Shown here piece by piece: positions 54,908 to 64,000 of a DNA stretch of 64,000 nucleotides. The notes below the pieces were generated by a model. It made no database searches. It saw nothing but the letters and a program-made list of their open reading frames with translations, and was not told the origin of the DNA. The stretch lies in NCBI GenBank assembly GCA_036971475.1, contig JBAIZL010000003.1:83054595-83118594 (forward strand), given 5' to 3'. This stretch comes from Prosapia bicincta. Taxonomy: Eukaryota > Arthropoda > Insecta > Hemiptera > Cercopidae. The position numbers and the translations under genes were made by a program. Each line of letters starts with the position of its first letter. Within the stretch, counting starts at the first letter, position 1.

Positions 54908-55559
54908 CTGTAAGACATAATACTGTGACCATGTTGTATTATAAAAGGGACAAAATAATATCCGTTATTGTTGAATAAAGAATAATCAATAATAAATTAG
55001 GTTTAGAAATGTAAATCATTATTAGGCACTTTTAAATGTTTTAAACTTGCCTATAGTAGCACTTACTTTGCTTGTTGAGGACGGCCGTTTCGGGAGATGT
55101 GTCCCTTTGTCAACTCAGACCGTAAATGTGTTTAGTGATTACTAGTAGCTCACGCGAAGATGAAATCAGCAAATGTTAAATTCTTATATTTACATTTATA
55201 CCTGTAAGCACAATACTGTGGCCAAATTGTAGTTTTAAAGGAAAACAAAATTATTCAAATATACAAAATAAACAATGCGCAGTTGTGAAATGGTTATTTA
55301 AATGTAGATCCTGATATTGCAACATTCTTACATGTAAGACGCAATACAGTAGACATGTTGTAATCTCAAAACAACACAGATATATTCAAATATACTAAAT
55401 ACAATATATTCAATAGTGAGTTGGGATTTTAAATAGACAGTCTTATATTGTTTTATGCCTATTTGTAAGACACAATACAGTGGCCAAGTTGTTATGTCAA
55501 AGTAAGCCATTACTTATTCACTTAGTTAAGTTCTTTTTAAATATAGTTTAATACAAAAT

Positions 55560-57440
55560 TATTCAAATATGCTAAATACTATATATTCATTAATGAAGTA
55601 GGTTTATAAATGTAGACCCTAATATTTCTACATGCAACATGTAAGAAACAATATATTGGCCATGTTGTAATCTCGATGCAATACAAAATTATTCAAACAT
55701 AATAAATACTATATATTCATTAAATATGTAGGTTTATAAATGTAGACCCTAATATTTCTACATGCAACATGTAAGAAACAATATATTGGCCATGTTGTAA
55801 TCTCGATGCAATACAAAATTATTCAAACATAATAAATACTATATATTCATTAAATATGTAGGTTTATAAATGTAGACCCAAATATTTCTAAATGCTCACA
55901 TGTAAGAAACAATATATTGACCATGTTGTAATCTCGATGCAATACAAAATTATTCATATATACTAAATACCTTATATTCATTAAAGATGTAGGTTTATAA
56001 ATGTAGACCCTGATATTTCTAAATGCTCACATGTAAGAAACAATATATTGGCCATGTTGTAATCTCGATGCAATACAAAATTATTCAAATATACTAAATA
56101 CTATATATTCATTAAAGATGTAGGTTTATAAATGTAGACCCTAATATTTCTAAATGCTCACATGTAAGAAACAATATATTGGCCATGTTGTAATCTCGAT
56201 GCAATGCAAAATTATTCAAATATACTAAATACCTTATATTCATTAAAGAAGTAGGTTTATAAATGTAGACCCTAATATTTCTAAATGCTCACATGTAAGA
56301 AACAATATATTGGCCATGTTGTAATCTCGATGCAATGCAAAATTATTCAAATATACTAAATACCTTATATTCATTAAAGATGTAGGTTTATAAATGTAGA
56401 CCCTAATATTTCTAAATGCTCACATGTAAGAAACAATATATTGGCCATGTTGTAATCTCGATGCAATGCAAAATTATTCAAATATACTAAATACTATATA
56501 TTCATTAAAGAAGTAGGTTTATAAATGTAGACCCTAATATTTCTAAATGCTCACATGTAAGAAACAATATATTGGCCATGTTGTAATCTCGATGCAATGC
56601 AAAATTATTCAAATATACTAAATACCTTATATTCATTAAAGATGTAGGTTTATAAATGTAGACCCTAATATTTCTAAATGCTCACATGTAAGAAACAATA
56701 TATTGACCATGTTGTAATCTCGATGCAATACAAAATTATTCAAATATACTAAATACTATATATTCATTAAAGATGTAGGTTTATAAATGTAGACCCTAAT
56801 ATTTCTATATGCTCACATGTAAGAAACAATATATTGACCATGTTGTAATCTCGATGCAATGCAAAATTATTCAAATATACTAAATACCTTATATTCATTA
56901 AAGATGTAGGTTTATAAATGTAGACCCTAATATTTCTAAATGCTCACATGTAAGAAACAATATATTGGCCATGTTGTAATCTCGATGCAATGCAAAATTA
57001 TTCAAATATACTAAATACCTTATATTCATTAAAGATGTAGGTTTATAAATGTAGACCCTAATATTTCTAAATGCTCACATGTAAGAAACAATATATTGGC
57101 CATGTTGTAATCTCGATGCAATACAAAATTATTCAAATATACTAAATACTATATATTCATTAAAGAAGTAGGTTTATAAATGTAGACCCTAATATTTCTA
57201 AATGCTCACATGTAAGAAACAATATATTGGCCATGTTGTAATCTCGATGCAATACAAAATTATTCAAATATACTAAATACTATATATTCATTAAAGAAGT
57301 AGGTTTATAAATGTAGACCCTAATATTTCTAAATGCTCACATGTAAGAAACAATATATTGGTCATGTTGTAATCTCGATGCAATGCAAAATTATTCAAAT
57401 ATACTAAATACTATATATTCATTAAAGATGTAGGTTTATA
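55560..57440. repeat. homogenised 131-bp satellite, about 14 units
   Basis: Units beginning GTAGGTTTATAAATGTAGACCC are spaced 130-132 bp apart from about 55600 to 57430 and differ at only a few positions, with variants (CTATATATT versus CCTTATATT; GAAGTA versus GATGTA) shared between non-adjacent units. It belongs to the same family as the divergent copies to the left, so this is the recently amplified core. Confidence 0.95.
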
Positions 57441-59130
57441 AATATAGACCCTGAGATTTCTACGTGCTTACTCCTAAGACACAATACACTGGCCTTTTGT
57501 AATAGCAAAGCAATATAAAATTATTCAAATATACTAAATACATTATATTCAATAGTGAAGTAGGTTTATAAATGTAGACCTTCATATTGCTACATGCATA
57601 AATGTGATACATAATACAGTGTGGACATGTTGTAATTTTCGCATGAGTTTTTGATGCAACAAGAGGATCCACCACCATGTTAGTTAAGAGAAGGTGCTTA
57701 TTCTGCTTGTATGTTATGAGTTAACCCAGATTCATGAACTTTACGATCTTAGAGCATTTTTACAGGCGTTGTAAGTGACAATGGCATTGCCATGGGCCGT
57801 GGCATCTATTTCCTACACCAACTTAATTTAATAAATCACATGTAATATTAGTTCGTTTATGTTTAGGTAATTAAATTAGAGTTAATGTAATAATAATGAT
57901 TTTTATTCATTTGGTATTAGTTTATTCATATCATTAATTTTACATATAGTTTTTACTTTATCTAGGTTAACTATTTAGTCCTAAGGTTTTAGTACTAGGA
58001 AGTAGTGTTTAGGGTATCAGGTTTATTCCGTCAAATTTTAGATTAGTTAATTACTGGGCCCCCGGGATTATGGTGGAACAGTGCAAGTAGACCACAGAGG
58101 ACTTAATACAAATATATAAGTGTTCTGTGTATTTACATCAAGTCCTCTGTGAGGTAGACCCTAAGACAACTCTGCATGGTTGATCGCACCTTTTAGCCTA
58201 GGTCAACTAGCTGTATTTTAGGCAACTCTGGGAAGTAGAGAGTATTAAATTGTAAATGGTAAGGTCTGCAAGGAGTTTTTTCACACAATAATAACAAGTT
58301 TACTATTAGCCGACAGTTTGAGATATTTATAAGTTGTAATTTATTTTGTAGGTTAAAGTAAACGATGTAACTCTGTTAAAAAACGTTGTTAAGTGTAGTA
58401 ATTTGGATGCGTGGGAAACTTTGTATATTATTAGGAATAAAAATAATACTGTAAATAGTTTCTCAGGCCCTACTCAAAATTCTATATTAATGTAATTAGT
58501 GTGACACAAGAAAATTTTATTGTAACTTTTTGCTTAAGTCTTGAAATAATAATAAACTGAAATATTAATTATCTATTTTGTTTATATGTGATTATGTTGT
58601 ATGGTTAAAAATTTTATTGTAATTATTGAATTAGGTATAAAATTTTCTATTTGATGTATCATGTTTAAAGTAGGGTTAATAACTGTTGTTTTTTAGGTGG
58701 GCGTGGCAACGCCTACTGTATAAAAATGGAATTGTAACCTTACTTTTACCCTGTCACCTTAGGGATCTGGCAAACTCAGTTGGACCTCTTCCTGTTTTCT
58801 CCTCATCCCAAAGTCCTTCTCGATCCACCATAACACCTCTGCAACTCGCACTTCCTCTCCCAGCCGTCTACCTCTCACCTCCTAGAATAGACTACTAGTT
58901 TCTAAGTTTTATTAATATGTGTGTAAATTGTAAAAAGTGTTTAATTCCTGTTTGTTTATTAGTATTAATCTCATGATGTATCTGTTAAGTTTCCTCATGT
59001 AAAATGCTATTAAAGTTACGTTAGTTTAAGATCATCCATCACAACTTTGTTATTCTATTCTAGCTCTAAGTTTTATTACAAATTTTTACACTATCTTATG
59101 TCCCACAAACACCCTTAATACATACTTGAA
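57441..59130. other. decaying satellite then unique AT-rich intron sequence, no gene
   Basis: One or two diverged satellite units run to about 57650, then unique sequence. An imperfect hairpin AGAGGACTT...AAGTCCTCT (about 58095-58150) is notable. The ORF 58686-58898 is proline/serine-rich without a motif. Confidence 0.5.
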
Positions 59131-61427
59131 TCGACACACAAAACAAAAAATGTCACCCAAATTAAAAAAAAAATAATAATAAAAAACAATTGGTAACAGA
59201 TACTAATAATTGGACAACAAATAAATTAATAAACATCAAAATAAATACAAGAAAAAGATTATTCAACTATTATGTAAAACAAAAAAACACAACATACTCT
59301 CAACCCACACAAAAATTCTACCCCTGTACAGCTAACCTCACTAATACCAAATTTACACAACACGAAATTAATTTAATAAACAAACGCCTAAAATACAACA
59401 TACATTATAAATTAAATAACATGACAAACAGAAACATACTACAAACTGAAACAGCCATACAAAGAACTGACACCAAAGACCAAGACTCACTTCGACATCC
59501 CACAAAAAACCTAACCAGACAGAAAAACATAACCAACAAAAACATAAACAATGAAATTAAAAACGCTGCAAACATAAAACAAAAAGCTCAACTAAACAAC
59601 ATCACACTCACCACAGCAGACAAAGGCAACACCACAGTAATTATTAATACAAACAGCCTAAATGATAAAATCAATGATTATGTCATAAATAATAATGTAG
59701 TACAACTACGTACAGACCCAACAGAGAAATATCACAAAACCATCAAGAAACTAATTAATACATCCAAGTACATTATCAGCAAAAAACATAAAATACCACC
59801 TAAAACAAATCCGTCCTAAAGCCCCTATCCTCAGCGCTTTCCCTAAATTCTCAAAGCCAATGTCCCCATCCGACCCATCATCAACTACTAGAATGCCCCT
59901 GCACATAAACTAGTAAAATACATGAAGAAAATAATCGGACAATCCATAAACTTGAAGACAGAAACACACATAAAAACAGAACAAACCTCATAAATAAAAT
60001 AAAAGACATAAACATACCACACAATTCAACACTACTATCACTCGACATAACAAATATGTACACCAACATACCCATATCTGAAACGCTCAACATCCTAGAA
60101 ACCCAATTAATACAGAACAACATACCTAAAACCCACGTTACCGAAATCCTAAACATCCTCCAAACCATCACCGAACAAAACTATTTCACCCACAACTCAA
60201 ACTTCTATTCACAACCAGATGGCCTACCCATGGGAAGTAATATCAGAAGCGAAATTTTTCTACAACACATAAAGAACACCAAGATACCAACAAACAATAC
60301 ACCCGCACACAAAATCATTTACTGGCACAGATACATCGATGATATCATAACACTATACAGAGGTAATTCCTGACAATGCGAAAAACTCCTCACCTACACT
60401 AATAAAATACACCCAAAACTCCACTTCACTTCAGAGTTTGAAACCAAACGATCCCTAAACTTCTTCGACCTAACCATAACAAAAAGCCTCACTCAAAAAC
60501 ACAGCTTCAATATTTACAGGAAACCCATAACGACAGACACACTTATCCACCCCTCAACCACCCTATCCAAGACAAACACGCTGCCTTCAGATTCATGCTC
60601 CATAGACTTAAAGAAGTTCCAATGACCACAGAAAACATAAACAAAGAAATAGACACAATTAAATATCTAGTATACACAAATGGATACAACACCACAATAA
60701 TAGACAAACTATGGTACAAAATATTTAAAAGAAAAACACTAAAATTAACACTACAGACAGGGAAAACAAATAAATCACATTACCATACATAAACAAACAA
60801 CAAACAAATTAGCCCGCAAATTTAAAAAAACAGGATACAAAATAGCATACAAAACAAATAACAAGTTACAATACAAAATACAACATAGCACCAACAACAA
60901 AGATAAACTACAAGCACCAGGCGTATACAAAATAAACTGTGACAAATGTAACAAATTCTACATTGGACAAACAGGTCGCAGCTTCAAACAAAGAGTCGAG
61001 GAACACAAACAGAACACCAAATCAACATTTTACAATCACATTAAATAAACAGGATACATATAAACAGATATTTACCATAACCTAGAAATTCTACACATCA
61101 ACAAAAAAAAGACCACATCTCAACACACTAGAACAATATGAAATTTACAGACACACAAAAACACAAAGTACAAACATACTAAACTAACAAACACAATACA
61201 AATCACACATACTATTTGATACTAAGGAAAACCTACCTTTAAACCCGTCACCGCTTGACCCAACATCTCCAAGCAGAAGACACTGATGAAGATCGGCACA
61301 GAGCGGTCGAAAACGTTCTGTCTCAGTAAGTTTTAACAAATTTACTAAATTCAAAGTTCGGATAGTCAAAAACTATTGATTAAGTGATTAATAAGATTTG
61401 CCGAACATAATGGACTATAAAATTCAG
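59131..61427 (+). mobile_element. Penelope-like element copy 2 with RT and GIY-YIG, broken
   Basis: 59190-59819 is an Asn/Thr/Lys-rich N-terminal segment leading into the reverse transcriptase (TTADKGNTTVII at about 59617). RT motifs follow in shifted frames: MYTNIPISETLNI (60056), QPDGLPMGSNIRSE (60210s) and YWHRYIDDII with the catalytic YIDD at 60332-60343. Then FDLTITKS, HRLKEVPM and the endonuclease CDKCNKFYIGQTGRSF (about 60940-60985). Stops and shifts lie at about 59817, 59990, 60371, 60790 and 61050. The 3' end (61160-61427) is almost identical to that of copy 1. Penelope-like elements use this RT plus GIY-YIG pair for target-primed insertion. Confidence 0.88.
61283..61322 (+). ncRNA. 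hammerhead-like core, second copy (candidate)
   Basis: Same CTGATGA, GATCG/CGGTC stem and GAAAA arrangement as at 51914-51953. In the older third copy (about 61829-61872) the core is mutated (TTGATAA and CAAAAA), showing decay. Confidence 0.4.
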
Positions 61428-61692
61428 CAATATAGTAGCCATGTTGTAATATAGAAAATTAAAAAAAATAGCGGATAGTTATAAATAAAAAATATTCATA
61501 GTAAAGTAGGTTTAGATTCAAACTTATACTGATATATTATCACACCCACTCTTATAAGACACAATACAGTGGCTAAGATGTAATATGAAAGTAAAAAATA
61601 TCCAATATTTCAAAGGAACAAAATAATAGCCAAATATTTTAAATAGAAAATAATCAAAACTAAATTGGGTTTAGAAATGTAAATCCTGAAAT
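61428..61692. repeat. satellite segment identical to the DNA downstream of Penelope copy 1
   Basis: Matches 52057-52325 essentially base for base, including the private phrase GATATATTATCACACCCACTC and the variants in the following units, then ends at CCTGAAAT. Since nearby satellite units are far more divergent, this looks copied from the 52-kb locus together with the element. Confidence 0.88.
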
Positions 61693-61975
61693 TTAAAACA
61701 CACAAAAGCACAAAGTACAAATATATTAAACGAACAAACACAATACAAATCACACATACTCTTTGATACTATCGAAAACCTGCCTTTAAAACAGTCACCG
61801 CTTAACCCGACATCTCCGAGCAGAATACGTTGATAAAGATCGCCACATAGCGATCAAAAACGTTCTATCTCAATAAGTTTTAACAAATTTACAGAATTTA
61901 AAGTTCGGATAGTCATAAACTATTGTTTAAGTGATTAATTAAGATCCACCGAACGTAATGGACTACCAAATTCAA
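61693..61975 (+). mobile_element. third Penelope-like 3' end fragment
   Basis: Begins TTAAAACACACAAAAGCACAAAGTAC and is homologous to 51776-52056, but more diverged. It joins the transduced satellite at the shared bases GAAATTTA. Only the 3' 280 bp are present. Confidence 0.8.
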
Positions 61976-62610
61976 GAATAAAGGAGTCAGTCAGTCCAAA
62001 TGTTTAAAATAAACGTAGTCCCCAGAATAAAATCCTTATTACCGTCCCACCTAAAAACGTCCTGCCTTGCAGATGCCCTTCCTACATCCAGCCCCTACTA
62101 AAAGTCCTGTTCCCATATTCCTACCCGCAGCCATTGTCGGTGACAGACGCTGCATAACCTTGGGGGCCACCAAACCCCTCCTTCTCTGAGTGACTGACTT
62201 TTACCCTAGTTTTTAATTAGAGTTTGTAGTAGCAACACTCAATGATGATGATGACTTTGTCATTGAAACGCGTATGAGCTAATAAATGATTTGTGAGTTT
62301 TTTGTATATTTTTATTTGCTTTAAATAGAATAGGTTCAGTAATAGAGAAATATGTAGGTTGGAAGTATAGGCTTTGCAATGACTATATAAGAACTGTTCG
62401 CACATAACTGTAGCAGTTTTCTGATGCTTACATGACCGATTTCATAAAGCTATTCTACAGAGATGTATTTACTGTACTGTACTCTGGTCAAGGTAGTGTC
62501 TTAGGAGTAGCGATGGAAAGTTATAGAAGATGCATCGATTCTGCCGGATCGATACTCTTTAATACAAGCCCTGCATAACGCTTAATCTATGATCGAGGGG
62601 ATTGCCTTAC
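61976..62610. other. intron sequence next to the Osiris exon, no feature
   Basis: Moderately GC-rich stretch with C-runs (62040-62200), then AT-rich. No ORF or repeat that I can name. Confidence 0.5.
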
Positions 62611-62917
62611 CTTCATCACTTGTCTCGATCTGCGAGGATGGCTCCAGAAGTTTCACGTTGAGCGTGAGTGAGCTGATGTATGTCTCGAGCTTCTTCGTCA
62701 GCAACGAATCTATCTTCTGGCTGGACTTGTCCTGTACAATCGCCTTCACAAGGTCCGGCGGGAAGTCGTCTATCACCGTCGTGTTGTGACTGACAAGTGT
62801 TACGCCCGGGTAGATCTGGTAAGACGCGGAACTGGCCGATAGGCGGTGCACGAGACGGGCTAAGTCCAGCTTCAGGCAAGTAGTAAAGTGCTGACGTAAA
62901 CACCACTCGTGCATCAT
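62611..62917 (-). CDS. Osiris family protein, two-cysteine/DUF1676 exon
   Basis: 307-bp exon. It starts after the acceptor AATGACTTTCAG (on the complement) in phase 0 and ends with GAAG|GTAAGG at 62611/62610. The product begins MMHEWCLRQHFTTCLKLDLA, whose two cysteines are the Osiris two-Cys region. It continues with a DUF1676-type segment (QIYPGVTLV, DFPPDLVKAIV, KIDSLLTKKLETYISSLTLNVKLL). Ends with one base of a split Gly codon that the exon at 46442 completes. Upstream exons with the signal peptide must lie right of 62917, probably beyond the window. On the complement of the window's right end the gene is transcribed leftwards. Confidence 0.88.
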
Positions 62918-63837
62918 CTGAAAGTCATTGGATCTCAATGACAAAAATATTTTGGCGTACTATTTATTTACCGAAAGGACAACTGTTTAACTAGACAAAA
63001 ACGGTGGAAATTTTAGAAGTTTCGGAACTTTGATGAATATAATCCAAAAATATTTGAGAAATAAAGCTATATAATTGAATCGTGTATTTTTATGAGGGCT
63101 CTTTTCCACCTTCTGCAATTTTTTAGGAGACATATAAAACTTATTTCACATCTTATAAATACCATGTTTCTTCAAAATTATACTTATACGTGACATCAAA
63201 ACACACATTCTACACAAATTTCAACCACCTACGTTTGTGTGTGCTTAGCTAGAAAATATTTTGGTTGCTGGACATGTGTCCTTTTAAAATAAATAGGGGT
63301 AATGTTAGAACAGAAATATTTTAAATAACTAAATCCTGGACATGAGCGCTTTACAAATAAACGAGACATTGAAAGCCTCGTACCATATTATAGAGTAAAG
63401 GCAGCTATGCGTCCTTTATACATTAAATAAGACAACTATAGAAGAACACTTTTCCATAGAAACTTAGTATACAGAAAAATGGACATATATAATTTTAATA
63501 ATAAACGATTCAATTCGTAAGTTATGAACTATATATGGTTGTTACAATTAATAAATCATTCATAAATGCCACTTACTTATAAATTTAAAAAAAAACAAAA
63601 TTCTGCAACTCCTTCCTAATTTGGATGAAAATTAGTTTCTGATCTGAATATTATTTCCATTCACCGGCCATTGTTGGTCTAATCTACAGTTTTGGGCGAG
63701 CATATCCACTTTTATAACTTCTGTATAATTTTTAGAATTAACTTTTAGTCGTTTTTTTTCGGGTTCATTAGGGAGCGATTTCTTAACAACTGTCTTTGCA
63801 TTTTATTTCGGTTCTTATAGTAATATATTTCTTATAG
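62918..63837. other. Osiris upstream intron, no feature
   Basis: AT-rich, with no ORF above background. No signal-peptide exon was recognised on the minus strand, so the first exon is probably outside the window. Confidence 0.45.
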
Positions 63838-64000
63838 AAATAGTAGTGGATAAGGACGAGATTTACAACTGTAGATTAGAAAACACTGAAATCAAGGAGT
63901 TACAAACGTGCAAATATCTAGGGGCGTCATTTAATAGGAAAGGCAATAGTGAGGATGAAATCAGGGAGATAGTAACAAAGGCAGAATACGGATACGAAAT
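63838..64000 (+). pseudogene. non-LTR retrotransposon reverse transcriptase fragment, continues past window
   Basis: The + strand frame reads VVDKDEIYNC, then KELQTCKYLGASFNRKGN and DEIREIVTKAEYGYE to the window edge. The phrase KYLGxxxxxxGxxxxEIxxRIxxAxxxF is the thumb-proximal region of endonuclease-bearing non-LTR retrotransposons. It begins abruptly after TTCTTATAG, so it is a truncated 5' end or a relic. Confidence 0.72.

Larger units (their letters stand above)
46443..62610 (-). other. 16.2-kb Osiris intron
   Basis: Bounded by a donor AAG|GTAAGG (complement of 62605-62613) and an acceptor TTTCAG at 46443. I infer one intron because the phases agree and no other Osiris-like exon is seen between, though a small phase-1 exon cannot be excluded. 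Its content is satellite arrays, Penelope-like elements and a hAT-like insertion. Confidence 0.65.

Noticed and set aside
55560..57440. Regular repeats of similar length resembling a CRISPR array
   Set aside because: Units are fully repetitive at 131 bp, without unique spacers, and the DNA is from an insect; it is a satellite.
58095..58150. Hairpin AGAGGACTT...AAGTCCTCT as an RNA gene or terminator
   Set aside because: Imperfect, isolated and within intron sequence; no further support.

Overview
The window is insect genomic DNA. The host evidence is one gene, an Osiris family (DUF1676) member on the minus strand. Its two-cysteine/DUF1676 exon (62611-62917) and its C-terminal exon (46126-46442) are phase-compatible across a 16.2 kb interval. 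Osiris genes are known only from insects and close relatives. Almost everything else is transposon, integrated virus-like element or satellite. No ribosomal, tRNA or bacterial-type features were seen.

Two Maverick/Polinton (adintovirus-like) elements dominate. Polinton 1 (from 3800 to about 21965) is AT-rich. It encodes a zinc matrix metalloproteinase, a dUTPase, several small unknown proteins, a protein-primed type B DNA polymerase (both as a truncated left copy and a complete but broken right copy), a retroviral-type integrase with chromodomain, an A32/FtsK-like packaging ATPase, the penton-like minor capsid protein, the double-jelly-roll major capsid protein and a BIR-domain protein. Polinton 2 (31564-45016, 13,453 bp) is delimited exactly by terminal inverted repeats of about 470 bp and a 6-bp target duplication CACAAC. 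It carries a different type B polymerase, an IAP (BIR plus RING), a spliced RING-finger gene and several unknown genes. I see no integrase, ATPase or capsid gene in it. Both elements are decayed by frameshifts and stop codons.

Polinton 1 has an unusual architecture. It inserted into an 82-bp minisatellite inside the RNase H domain of a non-LTR retrotransposon: the 5' half lies at 2930-3797 and the 3' half at 21985-22790. An inverted copy of its own right end, together with the right host flank (MULE-like transposon remnant, RNase H remnant, 82-bp repeats, target-site copy, right TIR, metalloproteinase, dUTPase, polymerase N-terminus), now occupies 4414-13104 between the left TIR and the integrase. 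The original right end later lost about 3.6 kb.

Region by region: 1-1560 pogo/Tigger transposase relic; 1561-2420 tandem repeats; 2930-24590 non-LTR relic, Polinton 1 and flank; 25640-26170 Tc1/mariner-like relic; 28060-30150 minisatellite with a 123-bp unit; 30500-31450 non-LTR relic; 31564-45016 Polinton 2; 46126-62917 Osiris gene, whose giant intron holds a 33-bp minisatellite, an 8-kb field of a ~130-bp satellite (sharply homogenised to 131 bp at 55.56-57.44 kb), Penelope-like elements with GIY-YIG endonuclease and hammerhead-like 3' motifs, and a 622-bp hAT-like element; 63838-64000 start of another non-LTR relic.

If once functional, the Polinton genes would form a small virus-like programme: protein-primed replication by PolB, nucleotide-pool sanitation by dUTPase, integration by the integrase, capsid assembly and DNA packaging, and modulation of the insect host by IAP/BIR proteins and a secreted or membrane metalloproteinase.
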